A stretch of 53,304 nt of DNA from Hyphomonadaceae bacterium (GTDB taxonomy: Bacteria > Pseudomonadota > Alphaproteobacteria > Caulobacterales > Aquidulcibacteraceae), in the NCBI GenBank assembly GCA_019753175.1, contig JAIELK010000028.1, positions 1 through 53,304 of the forward strand. Direction: 5' to 3'. Position 1 is the first letter of the stretch, and each line of letters opens with the position of its first letter. Positions 39,446 through 47,763 of the stretch are shown piece after piece. A program made the translations under genes and the position numbers. A model generated the notes under the pieces. The model searched no databases and was not told where the DNA came from. It worked only from the letters and a program-made list of their open reading frames with translations.

Positions 39446-40174
39446 TCAAGCTGAGCTGGCGCCGCCGCGCCATGCCGGCATCGGCGCTTGTCCCAGCGCA
39501 ACCCTCACCGCGGCGTGCGCGAGCAGCCGGGTTGAGTCGAGTGTCGGCAACGGCGAGATCTCCGGCGTCACCAGCAACGGTATCTCCGTGCACGACAGCG
39601 CGGCCGCATCGCAGCCGTCGGTCTTCATCCGCGCGATGATACGCACGTACTCGGCGCGGGAAGCCTCGGTGACGACACCCTGACAAAGCTCTTCGAAAAT
39701 GATGCGGTCAATGATCGCGCGTTCGTCCGGTTCAGGCGCCTGCAGGCCCACGCCGGCGCGCGCAAAGGCGGCGGGGTAAGCGGGGCCGGTCATGGTCCAG
39801 CGCGTGCCGAGCAACGCCACCCGGGCGCGGTCATCGGCTCTCGCTTGTTGCGCCACCACATCGCAGATGTGCAACCCCGGTAGCGGATACGGTTCGCGCG
39901 CTGCGTCAAAGGCGATGTGCGCGGTGTTGTCCGGGCAGACGAAGAAATCGCAGCCTGCATCGGCGAGGCGCTGACAGGTGCGGCGTAGATGCGCGTTCAC
40001 AGCGTCGAAATCGTGCTTGTCGTACGCGCCGAAAGTTCCGCCCATCGGCAAGATCGACAGCGTGATCTCCGGATGCGCGTGCGCGCCCAGAGCGCGCGCG
40101 CCTGCACGCACCATCTCGAGAAAGCAAAGCGCCGCGCCGTCGGCGGAATGGGCGAGGATGCCGATGTGCTTCAT
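39446..40174 (-). CDS. Aspartate/glutamate racemase family protein
   Basis: This 242-residue protein has the two active-site cysteines of the family: CPDNTAHIAFDA (about residue 80) and ALSCTEIPLLVTPE (about residue 195). The start KHIGILAHSADGAALCF is typical of an Asp/Glu/hydantoin racemase group. The substrate is not determined. Its ATG overlaps the stop of the XRE regulator gene (ATGA), so the two are co-expressed. Confidence 0.9.
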   Translation of the reverse strand: MKHIGILAHSADGAALCFLEMVRAGARALGAHAHPEITLSILPMGGTFGAYDKHDFDAVNAHLRRTCQRLADAGCDFFVCPDNTAHIAFDAAREPYPLPGLHICDVVAQQARADDRARVALLGTRWTMTGPAYPAAFARAGVGLQAPEPDERAIIDRIIFEELCQGVVTEASRAEYVRIIARMKTDGCDAAALSCTEIPLLVTPEISPLPTLDSTRLLAHAAVRVALGQAPMPAWRGGASSA

Positions 40175-40962
40175 GGCGCTAAAGCTCGCATTGCGTCGCG
40201 TGTTGCGTCATCGACCGGGAACAGCAACTCCAAGCGCAGATCGCGCACCGCGGCGTCTTCGTTGGTGCCGAAATGCGTGATCGCGGAGAGGAACCGCAAT
40301 TCACCGGCTGGCGTCATCAACACGAGCGGGACAAGCGGTCTGCGCGGTTGCGCGGGCTTTGGCGGCGGATGGCGGCGCGCCGCGTCTTCCAGAAGTTTCA
40401 ACAGCGCGGCGAATTCTGGATCGCCGCCCGCTTCCAGCGCCTCTAGCCGGATGCGCCCAATCATCTCCTCCAAGACTTCACCGAAATTCGCGATCAGCTC
40501 CGGTGCGACTGCGCTCTGCGTTAGCATGCGCACCATGTTCATTTCGCCGCTCGGCCCGTGCAGCGGCGCCAGAAGCGCGCGCGCGGTTTCGTTGGCGTCG
40601 TGCAGCGTCCAATAGCGATCGCACAGCATGGCGGGATTGGGCGCATGCCGCGCCATCATCTCCGACAACACCGCGCGCAAAGGCCCCAGCGACTCTGCAT
40701 CCAAGGGCGTCGACGGATAGAGCGGCGCGTAGCCCGCCGCATTCAACAGCGCGTTGCGCGAGGCCCGCGGGATCACCATCGCGTCCGCCAACGTCAGCAC
40801 CATGTCGCGGCTTGGCTTGGCGCGGTTGGTCTCCAGAAACGACAGGTGCCGGGGCGACGCGCCCGCCGCCAAAGCCAAATCCAACTGGCTCATGCCGCGC
40901 TGCTGGCGCCACGCGCGCAGCGCGTCGCCAAAACTGGACGGGGCCTCGATGGGCGAACTCAT
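40171..40962 (-). CDS. XRE regulator with MmyB-like ligand-binding domain
   Basis: This protein of 263 residues starts with an XRE helix-turn-helix (ALRAWRQQRGMSQLDLALAAG, then SPRHLSFLETNRAKPSRDMV). The C-terminal part is an MmyB-like domain (CDRYWTLHDANETARALLAPLHG), which binds a fatty-acid-like ligand in characterised proteins. It is the first gene of a two-gene unit with the racemase; the target and ligand are unknown. The ATG after the longer frame's 40 codons was chosen because the HTH starts there. Confidence 0.87.
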   Translation of the reverse strand: MSSPIEAPSSFGDALRAWRQQRGMSQLDLALAAGASPRHLSFLETNRAKPSRDMVLTLADAMVIPRASRNALLNAAGYAPLYPSTPLDAESLGPLRAVLSEMMARHAPNPAMLCDRYWTLHDANETARALLAPLHGPSGEMNMVRMLTQSAVAPELIANFGEVLEEMIGRIRLEALEAGGDPEFAALLKLLEDAARRHPPPKPAQPRRPLVPLVLMTPAGELRFLSAITHFGTNEDAAVRDLRLELLFPVDDATRDAMRALAP

Positions 40963-41072
40963 ACGCCTAGCTAAAGGTGCTCCAACGCCGCTGTCCATGA
41001 CCTCCGAGGGAATTGCCGCACTTACCCCGTCTCCGTCAGGCTGAGCGCGCCATACCCAAAGGAGAGACCCTG

Positions 41073-41513
41073 ATGACCCCATTCTGGAGAACCTGGCTGC
41101 GTATCTGGTGCTGGGCGACGTTGGCGTTCGGCGTGGTGTTGGCCGCCGCCGCCTTCCCCGTGCTCGATGCGCCGACGCGTTGGTTTTACGATCTCGTGCA
41201 CTGGCCGTTGGATGGCCAGAGTTCGTTCGCCGAGAACGTGCGCTTCACCTGCGGCGTGCTGGGCGCGGTGATGATCGGCTGGGCGCTGACCATCTTCGCC
41301 ACGGTCGACGCCGCCGACAAATTGGGCGCGCCGGTGTGGCGCGCGCTCACAACGGCGATGGTAGTTTGGTACGTGATCGACAGCGCGATTTCCGTCGCGA
41401 GCGGCGCCCCGGTGAATGCAGTGTCTAACACCGTGTTCCTGATCACATACCTCGCACCAATTCTGGCGAGCGGCGTGCTGGGCGGCGGTGCGATCAGTCC
41501 GGCTCGACCGTGA
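41073..41513 (+). CDS. Hypothetical membrane protein (four helices)
   Basis: This 146-residue protein has four hydrophobic helices (WLRIWCWATLAFGVVLAAAAFPV, RFTCGVLGAVMIGWALTIFATV, ALTTAMVVWYVIDSAISVASG and VFLITYLAPILASGVLGGG). No family was recognised. It starts at the ATG before TPFWRTW with AAGGAGAG about 7 nt upstream. It is divergent from the XRE/racemase unit. Confidence 0.8.
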   Translation: MTPFWRTWLRIWCWATLAFGVVLAAAAFPVLDAPTRWFYDLVHWPLDGQSSFAENVRFTCGVLGAVMIGWALTIFATVDAADKLGAPVWRALTTAMVVWYVIDSAISVASGAPVNAVSNTVFLITYLAPILASGVLGGGAISPARP

Positions 41514-41691
41514 GCCCCCCATAGATCTCAGCAAGCGGTAGCTCGGCGCCGATCGCCGTCAGCAGCAGCGCGGCGTCAAGCCCTTGCAACTCGTCGTGCC
41601 CCCAGGCGCCGCCCGCTCCGCGCGTGAAAAGCAGCACGATCGGCTTGTCGGGATCGCGCTCATGATCCGGATGGCGGGCGCGTTCGTACGT
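41494..41691 (-). pseudogene. Startless open-frame fragment upstream of ccr's stop
   Basis: On the minus strand, after a TAG at 41694-41692, the frame stays open for about 65 codons (ERDPDKPIVLLFTRGAGGAW, then HDELQGLDAALLLTAIGAELPL, EIYGGLTVEPD) to a stop at 41494. It has no credible start and overlaps the end of the membrane-protein gene. The protein-like composition suggests a remnant of a larger gene rather than chance. Unidentified. Confidence 0.3.
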
Positions 41692-41724
41692 CTAGTCTCA
41701 CCCGGAGCACCTCGGAAACAAAGT

Positions 41725-42996
41725 CTAACCCCGCGCCGCACTCGCCTCCAGCACGTCTTCCCACGTGCGCAGCCCGCTCCGCTGCGCGTTCACCAGCACC
41801 GCCATGTTGCCCGGCGCATGCTTGTTATCGAGCATCTTCTCGTGCGCGTCGGGGATTTTGTCCCAGGGGAACACTTCCGACATCGCCGGATCGATACGGC
41901 GGTCAATGACGAGCTGGTTGGCTTGGCTCGCGTGATACAAGTGCGCGAAGTGGCTGCCTTGCACGCGCTTCTGGCGCATCCACAGGAAGCGCGCATCCAT
42001 GGTGAGATTGAAGCCCGTGGTGCCGGCGCAGATCACCACCATGCCGCCGCGCTTCACAACGAACACGGAGACCGGGAACGTCGCTTCGCCGGGATGCTCG
42101 AACACGATGTCGACGTCCTTGCCGCCGGTGATTTCCCAGATGGCTTTGCCGAACTTGCGCGTCTCGCGCATGTAATCGGCGAACTCTGGCCCGTTCACTT
42201 TCGGCAACTGACCCCAGCACTTGAAGTCGTTGCGATTGAGCACCGCCTTCGCGCCCATCGAGAGCACGTAGTCCTTCTTATCTTCGCTCGAGACGACGCC
42301 GATCGCGTGCGCGCCGCTGACCGCGCAAAGCTGTGTGGCGAACACGCCCAAACCGCCGCTCGCGCCCCACACCAACACGTTCTGGCCGGGGCGCAGCACG
42401 TTCGGCCGCCAGCCGAACAGCATCCGATACGCGGTCGCCAGCGTCAGCGTGTAGCAGGCGCTTTCTTCCCAAGTGAGATGCTTGGGCCGCGGCATCAGCT
42501 GGCGCGCCTGCACCCGGCAGAATTGCGCGAACGAGCCGTCCGGCGTCTCGTAACCCCAGATGCGCTGGCTCGGCGAAAACATCGGATCGCCGCCATTGCA
42601 CTCCTCGTCGTCGCCGTCGTCCTGATTGCAGTGGATGACCACTTCGTCGCCCGGCTTCCAGCGCTTCACCTTGGCGCCGACGGCCCAGACGATGCCGGAG
42701 GCGTCCGAGCCGGCGATGTGGTAAGGCTGCTTGTGCCCGTCGAGCGGAGAGATCGGCTCGCCAAGCGCGGCCCAGATGCCGTTGTAATTGACCCCTGCCG
42801 CCATCACCAAAATCAGCGCTTCGTCCTCGCCGATGGTGGGAACCGGCACCTGCTCGATCTGCATCGCCGTCGCCGGGCGACCGTGCCGCTCCTTGCGGAT
42901 GGCCCATGCCCACATCGTCTCTGGTACATGAAATTGCGGCGGTATTTCTCCCACCGCATAGATGTCCTTGACTGGTTTCAGGTTCGCTTGAGCCAT
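41725..42996 (-). CDS. ccr: Crotonyl-CoA carboxylase/reductase
   Basis: This 423-residue zinc-independent MDR-superfamily enzyme reductively carboxylates crotonyl-CoA with NADPH and CO2 to (2S)-ethylmalonyl-CoA, the key EMC pathway step. Visible: MAAGVNYNGIWAALGEPISP, HIAGSDASGIVWAVG, WKPGDEVVIHCNQDD, FGWRPNVLRPGQNVLVWGASGGLGVFATQL and KRGGMVVICAGTTGFN. The nucleotide loop (WGASGGLG) and the length match Ccr rather than plain quinone reductases. The start is at the ATG before AQANLKP. The KAS III-like gene is 74 bp upstream on the same strand. Confidence 0.95.
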   Translation of the reverse strand: MAQANLKPVKDIYAVGEIPPQFHVPETMWAWAIRKERHGRPATAMQIEQVPVPTIGEDEALILVMAAGVNYNGIWAALGEPISPLDGHKQPYHIAGSDASGIVWAVGAKVKRWKPGDEVVIHCNQDDGDDEECNGGDPMFSPSQRIWGYETPDGSFAQFCRVQARQLMPRPKHLTWEESACYTLTLATAYRMLFGWRPNVLRPGQNVLVWGASGGLGVFATQLCAVSGAHAIGVVSSEDKKDYVLSMGAKAVLNRNDFKCWGQLPKVNGPEFADYMRETRKFGKAIWEITGGKDVDIVFEHPGEATFPVSVFVVKRGGMVVICAGTTGFNLTMDARFLWMRQKRVQGSHFAHLYHASQANQLVIDRRIDPAMSEVFPWDKIPDAHEKMLDNKHAPGNMAVLVNAQRSGLRTWEDVLEASAARG

Positions 42997-43070
42997 GGCG
43001 CGCGCCTCATGTTGCAGCGCACAATGGGCCACTTTCAGCGCGTCTCGTCAATGGGAGGCCAATCTTTCCA

Positions 43071-44195
43071 TCAGCCCATATCGGCGAAATGGGCTGTCTC
43101 CAGCGCCGGCGCCGAAGCGGCTGCATGGCGCGCCTTCTGCGCGCGGATGTCATTGACCATTTCGAGCGCGGTTCGCTTGCAGGGCGGCAGTTCCAACGTC
43201 CACGGCTTCAGCGGCGTGACGCGCTCTCCCCAGCGCACGACATGGGCGCAAAAGGTGAGGCCGGCGCCGAACGCGGGCATCAGGATGAGCGAACCCGGCT
43301 TGACGCGTCCCTCGGCCAGCGCCGCCTCCAGCGCCACCGGCACCGTCGCGGAACTCATGTTGGCGTACCGATCAACGGTCAGCATCACCTTTTCCATCGG
43401 GATGCCGGCGCGCGAAGCCACGGCCTCGATGATGCGCAGATTGGCTTGGTGCGGCACCACAAGATCGATGTCGTCGGCGGTGACGCCGCACTTCTCCATC
43501 GCCGTCGCGCTGGCCTGCACCATGCCGCCGACGGCGCGCTTGAAAATCTCCTGTCCCTCGAAATCCACCAGCGTGTTGCCGAACGTCACGCCCTGGTTGA
43601 TGTAGGCCGCGCCCATGCCGCGGATGCGCAGCGTCTGGCGCGCATCGGCGATGCAGCCGAGCTGTTCGGCCAGCACGCCCTCTTCGCGATCGCTGGCCTG
43701 CACGACCACGGCGCCGCAGCCGTCGCCAAACAGCACTGCGACGTTGCGATTCTCCCAATCGATGTATTGCGCAATGATCTCGACGCCGATCACGACCGCG
43801 TTGCGCACCACGCCCGTGCGGATCATCGCCGTGGCCGTTGAGAGTGAGTAGAGAAAGCTGGTGCACGCCGTGTTGACGTCCATCGCCGCGGCGCGTTTGG
43901 ACCCAAGCGCGAATTGCAGACCGGAGGCGGAGTTGGGCACCTGCTCGTCGTTGCTGCAGCTGCCATAGACAATAAGCTCAACGTCCGCCGGATCGAGGTC
44001 GGCGCACGCCAGCGCGCGGCGCGCCGCCAAAGTCGCGAGATCGATGCCGCTGACGTGCGAGATGCGGCGCTCGCGCATTCCTGTTCGCGTCACGATCCAC
44101 TCGTCGCTGGTGTCCAGAAAGGTCGACAAGTCGGCGTTGGACAGGATCGCCGGCGGCATCGCCTCTCCCCAACCGGTAATCGACGCGTATGGCAT
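43071..44195 (-). CDS. 3-oxoacyl-ACP synthase III-like condensing enzyme
   Basis: This thiolase-fold protein of 374 residues has a KAS III triad: Cys in DVNTACTSFLYSL (C111), His in VVPHQANLRIIE (H249) and Asn in DRYANMSSATVP (N279). The N-terminus has GWGEAMPPAILSN and RTGMRERR. It is longer than usual FabH (about 320), with a C-terminal extension after GAGLTFCAHVVRWG. It starts at the ATG 44195 with a GGGGGAAAC leader and lies between ccr and ecm. A fatty-acid role is possible; its place next to EMC genes suggests an associated acyl-CoA condensation, but this is inference. Confidence 0.88.
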   Translation of the reverse strand: MPYASITGWGEAMPPAILSNADLSTFLDTSDEWIVTRTGMRERRISHVSGIDLATLAARRALACADLDPADVELIVYGSCSNDEQVPNSASGLQFALGSKRAAAMDVNTACTSFLYSLSTATAMIRTGVVRNAVVIGVEIIAQYIDWENRNVAVLFGDGCGAVVVQASDREEGVLAEQLGCIADARQTLRIRGMGAAYINQGVTFGNTLVDFEGQEIFKRAVGGMVQASATAMEKCGVTADDIDLVVPHQANLRIIEAVASRAGIPMEKVMLTVDRYANMSSATVPVALEAALAEGRVKPGSLILMPAFGAGLTFCAHVVRWGERVTPLKPWTLELPPCKRTALEMVNDIRAQKARHAAASAPALETAHFADMG

Positions 44196-44321
44196 GTTTC
44201 CCCCAAAACTAAGGGCGGTACTGTTAGTCTGCCCCGAACCCAGCGCCAAGCGGCATAGGGCATGTTGCGCTGCACACTTGACGCTTGCCCTGAAGGCGAA
44301 GCCCATGTTTGCTGCAACGCG

Positions 44322-46292
44322 ATGAACTTCCAACACGCCCCCGACCCGCCCTGGATTTTCCGCACCTATTCCGGCCATTCGACGCCGGCGGAGTCGAACA
44401 AGCTCTACAAAACCAATCTGGCCCGGGGGCAGACCGGTCTCTCCGTCGCTTTCGATCTGCCGACACAGACTGGCTACGACAGCGATCACGTGCTGGCGCG
44501 CGGTGAGGTCGGAAAAGTCGGCGTGCCGGTCGGTCATCTCGGCGACATGCGCGCGCTGTTCGACGGCATTCCGCTCGAGCGCATGAACACATCGATGACG
44601 ATCAACGCGCCCGCGGCGTGGCTCATCGCGCTCTATGTCACGTTGGCGCATGAACAAGGCGCCGATCCGAAGAAGCTCACCGGCACGACGCAGAACGACA
44701 TCCTCAAGGAATATCTCTCGCGTGGGACCTACATCTTCCCGCCCGCGCCATCGCTGAAGCTCACCGCCGACACCATCGCGTGGAGTCTCGACGCGATGCC
44801 GAAGTGGAATCCGATGAACGTCTGTTCCTACCATTTGCAGGAAGCCGGCGCGACGCCGGAGCAAGAGCTTGCGTTTGCGCTTGCCGCCGCCATCGCGGTG
44901 CTGGATACCGTGAAGGCGCGCGGCGAAATTCCGGCTGAACGCTTCGATCAAGTGTTCAATCGCATCTCGTTCTTCGTGAACGCTGGCCTGCGCTTCGTCA
45001 CCGAGACCTGCAAGATGCGCGCGTTCGTGGCGCTTTGGGACGAGATTGGCCGCGAGCGCTATGGCGTGGCCGACGAGAACGCGCGGCGCTTCCGCTATGG
45101 CGTGCAGGTCAATTCGCTGGGCCTGACCGAGCAGCAGGCGGAGAACAACGTCTACCGCGTTCTGCTGGAGATGCTTGCCGTCACGTTGTCGAAGAACGCC
45201 CGCGCCCGCGCCGTGCAGCTGCCGGCCTGGAACGAAGCGCTGGGGTTGCCGCGGCCATGGGACCAGCAATGGTCGCTCCGGATGCAACAGATTCTGGCCT
45301 ACGAAACCGATCTCCTTGAGTTCGAAGACATCTTCGACGGTTCGCGCGTGATCGAGGCGAAGACCGGCGAACTGATCGAAGGCGCCCGCGCCGAACTCGC
45401 CCGTATCGACGCCTTGGGCGGCGCGGCGCAGGCGCTCGACGTGATGAAGGCGGCGCTGGTCGAATCCAATCGCCGTCGCACCGAGGCGATCGAGCGCGGC
45501 GCGGCGAAGATCGTCGGCGTCAACTGCTTCACTGAAGCCGAGCCCTCGCCGCTGGAAGCCGGCGACAAGAGCATTCAAACCGTCGACCTCGCCGTCGAAG
45601 CCGAGCAGATCGCGCGCCTCCAAGCCTGGCGCGCCCACCGCAACCGCAGCGATGTCGAAGCCGCGCTGGCGGCGTTGCAGGCGGCAGCAAAGGAAGCCCG
45701 CAACATCATGCCCGCGTCGCTGACCTGCGCGAAAACGGGCGTCACCACCGGCGAGTGGGCGCAAACGTTGCGCGAGGTTTATGGCGAGTATCGCGGCCCG
45801 ACCGGCGTGGCGCTGGTGATCGAGACCGGCGGCGAGGATATCGACGCGGTCAGGCGCGACGTGACGGCGCTCTCCGAGAGGCTTGGCCGCCAGCTCACCT
45901 TCCTGGTGGGTAAGCCCGGCCTCGACGGGCACTCCAACGGCGCCGAACAGATTGCCGCGCGCGGCCGCGCCGTCGGCATGGACGTGTATTACGAAGGCAT
46001 TCGCCTGACGCCCGCCGAGATCGTCGCCGCTGCGAAACAGAAGCGCGCGCACGCGGTGGGCCTATCCATCCTCTCTGGCTCGCACCTCGATTTGGTGCGC
46101 GACGTGGTGCGGCTGATGCGCGCTGAAGGCCTCGACAACGTGCCGCTCGTGGTCGGCGGCATCATCCCGCCCGCAGACGCGCTTGCGCTTCGTCAGATGG
46201 GCGTCGCCGCCGTCTACACGCCGAAGGACTTCAAGATCACCGGCATCATGGGCGATATTGTGAAGCTGGTGGCGGAGAAAGTCCGCCCGTGA
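44322..46292 (+). CDS. ecm: Ethylmalonyl-CoA mutase (coenzyme B12-dependent)
   Basis: This 656-residue enzyme converts (2R)-ethylmalonyl-CoA to (2S)-methylsuccinyl-CoA in the EMC pathway. The TIM barrel starts FRTYSGHSTPAESNKLYKT, followed by LARGQTGLSVAFDLPTQTGYDSDH (read as GQTGLSVAFDLPTQTGYDS) and SYHLQEAGA. The C-terminal B12 domain has KPGLDGHSNGAEQIAARG, where DGHSNG binds the cobalt, and VVGGIIPP. Methylmalonyl-CoA mutase is the close alternative, but the MeaA-like N-terminus and ccr nearby favour Ecm. The start at 44322 (MNFQHAP) is by family fit. Confidence 0.93.
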   Translation: MNFQHAPDPPWIFRTYSGHSTPAESNKLYKTNLARGQTGLSVAFDLPTQTGYDSDHVLARGEVGKVGVPVGHLGDMRALFDGIPLERMNTSMTINAPAAWLIALYVTLAHEQGADPKKLTGTTQNDILKEYLSRGTYIFPPAPSLKLTADTIAWSLDAMPKWNPMNVCSYHLQEAGATPEQELAFALAAAIAVLDTVKARGEIPAERFDQVFNRISFFVNAGLRFVTETCKMRAFVALWDEIGRERYGVADENARRFRYGVQVNSLGLTEQQAENNVYRVLLEMLAVTLSKNARARAVQLPAWNEALGLPRPWDQQWSLRMQQILAYETDLLEFEDIFDGSRVIEAKTGELIEGARAELARIDALGGAAQALDVMKAALVESNRRRTEAIERGAAKIVGVNCFTEAEPSPLEAGDKSIQTVDLAVEAEQIARLQAWRAHRNRSDVEAALAALQAAAKEARNIMPASLTCAKTGVTTGEWAQTLREVYGEYRGPTGVALVIETGGEDIDAVRRDVTALSERLGRQLTFLVGKPGLDGHSNGAEQIAARGRAVGMDVYYEGIRLTPAEIVAAAKQKRAHAVGLSILSGSHLDLVRDVVRLMRAEGLDNVPLVVGGIIPPADALALRQMGVAAVYTPKDFKITGIMGDIVKLVAEKVRP

Positions 46293-46293
46293 T

Positions 46294-46593
46294 ATGGTTT
46301 CAATTATGACTCGCGACGAAGTGCTAGCGAAACTGCGTGAACTCAAACCGTGGCTCAAGGACCAGGGTATCGGTCGCGTGCGGCTCTTCGGTTCCTACGC
46401 GCGCGACGAGGCTACCTCGCAAAGCGATGTCGATCTTCTCGTTGAGTTAGCGCGCCCTCTCGGGCTTGACTTTTTCAAGGTAGAGCACGAGCTCAGTGAA
46501 AAGCTCGGCGCGCCGGTTGAGATGACAACAGACGCTGCCCTGCATAACCGCATTGTGCGTCGTCACGTTCTTGCCGAAGCTATCGATGCCTGA
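46294..46593 (+). CDS. mntA: MntA-type nucleotidyltransferase antitoxin
   Basis: This 99-residue protein has the minimal nucleotidyltransferase motif GSYARDEATSQSDVDLLVE: Gly-Ser then two Asp, followed by a further helix (FFKVEHELSEKLG). In HepT/MntA modules MntA adds AMP to a Tyr of the HEPN toxin and neutralises it. The two possible starts are ATG 46294 and ATG 46306. It begins 1 nt after the ecm stop and overlaps hepT by 8 nt. Confidence 0.88.
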   Translation: MVSIMTRDEVLAKLRELKPWLKDQGIGRVRLFGSYARDEATSQSDVDLLVELARPLGLDFFKVEHELSEKLGAPVEMTTDAALHNRIVRRHVLAEAIDA

Positions 46594-46930
46594 CGCTGAT
46601 ACGGCATGGCTCGTCGAGGTCGAAGACGCCATCGGCAAGATCAAGACGTTTACGAGAGGATATGATGAGGCGCGCTTTCTTGCTGACGAGCGCACCTGCG
46701 CAGCCACTGCGATGTATCTGTTGGTAATCGGCGAAGCGGCCCGCCGCCTCTCGTTCGCGACTCAGAATGAAGCGCCGGAAATTCCATGGCCCGTCGTCGT
46801 CTCGCTGCGCAATCGCATCGCGCATGGGTACAAGTCGATCGACCATCAGACTGTTTGGGCGATTGTGGCGCACCACCTGCCCCCGCTGGAGACAGCTGTG
46901 CGTAGAATGCTGACATCGCGCGGCGAGTAG
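46586..46930 (+). CDS. hepT: HepT-like HEPN-domain toxin (DUF86)
   Basis: This 114-residue all-helical HEPN RNase carries the catalytic RX4HXY motif as RNRIAHGY near residue 78. It has helices ADTAWLVEVEDAIGKIKTF and TAMYLLVIGEAARRLSF. HepT cleaves RNA, including tRNA in studied cases, until AMP is attached at the Tyr by MntA. All motif residues are present, so the toxin looks intact. The start is the ATG inside the mntA 3' end. Confidence 0.9.
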   Translation: MPDADTAWLVEVEDAIGKIKTFTRGYDEARFLADERTCAATAMYLLVIGEAARRLSFATQNEAPEIPWPVVVSLRNRIAHGYKSIDHQTVWAIVAHHLPPLETAVRRMLTSRGE

Positions 46931-46932
46931 CT

Positions 46933-47583
46933 TTAGGTCAGTCCCTTGACCAGCCGGGTCATCGCGCTGGCCCCAACCAGCGGCGCGACGAAGGGAATGA
47001 ACGAACACGCGAGCCCAACCAAGAACACGCTGAACCCGTGGCGCGCGCGCAGCCGCCGCGCCTCCGCCCACGGCATGCGCCGCACCGCCGCGAGCGAGAA
47101 GTACTCGCGTCCCATCAGATAGCCGTTGAGGCTGACGAACCAGATGATGTTCACGAGCGGCACAAACAGCAGCGGCAGCGACACAATGTTGAGCACCAGC
47201 GGCAGCCAGCCGATGCGCAGGCCGTTGGCCAAGCCTTCAAGCGGCGACACGAGCCGTCCGCTCGGCAGGTTCACCGCTTTCTCCACTTGTGCGGCTGCGA
47301 CATCGAACAAGACCGAGCCGACAATCATCGAGATCGTCGGCGCGAGCACCACGGCGATTAGCACGATAAGCGCACCACCGAGCACGTCAGCGACGGTCCA
47401 GGCGTAGCCCCACAGCCCCTCCCCCTCGGGGATCATCGGCCAAAGATAGCGAAAAGCCGCCCACGCCGCGGCGATGGTCGCGGCGAGCGCCACGACGAAA
47501 CACAACAACGCCCAGCCGCCAAGGCGGCCGCCAAATACGTCCTTGAGACCGCCGGCGATGGCGGGAAGAGGCGAAGCACTCAT
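46933..47583 (-). CDS. EI24 domain-containing (CysZ-like) membrane protein
   Basis: This 216-residue protein has four to five hydrophobic segments: WALLCFVVALAATIAAAWAAFRYLW, GALIVLIAVVLAPTISMIVG, LPLVLNIVSLPLLFVPLVNI and VFLVGLACSFIPFVAPLVG. The FVSLNGYLMGREYFSLAAVRRM segment is typical of EI24/CysZ proteins. CysZ imports sulfate; EI24 relatives in alphaproteobacteria lack proof of that. The ATG at 47583 fits the family. It is convergent with hepT. Confidence 0.88.
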   Translation of the reverse strand: MSASPLPAIAGGLKDVFGGRLGGWALLCFVVALAATIAAAWAAFRYLWPMIPEGEGLWGYAWTVADVLGGALIVLIAVVLAPTISMIVGSVLFDVAAAQVEKAVNLPSGRLVSPLEGLANGLRIGWLPLVLNIVSLPLLFVPLVNIIWFVSLNGYLMGREYFSLAAVRRMPWAEARRLRARHGFSVFLVGLACSFIPFVAPLVGASAMTRLVKGLT

Positions 47584-47763
47584 GCGACGATCCTTTAGGG
47601 AAGAGCGCCTCGGATTTGAAGGCGCGGCCTCGACCTCAGGGCGGAACGAACTGCCGCGGGCGTCAGTCGAAGCCGGCGCCGGGCATTCCCAAGAGCGGCG
47701 ATGGCCTGTCTTCTCCAGGCAGCGGGAAGCGACTACACTCCCGAAGCTTCGCTGGAGAACCAC

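Noticed and set aside
41584-43605. A 673-codon plus-strand open frame across ccr
   Set aside because: It is antisense to ccr and part of the KAS III gene; composition is Arg/His-rich, and no motif is seen.
44196-46052. A 993-codon minus-strand open frame spanning 43071-46052
   Set aside because: Only the C-terminal 374 codons (43071-44195) show KAS III motifs; the rest is antisense to the mutase gene on the plus strand and shows no recognisable domain.
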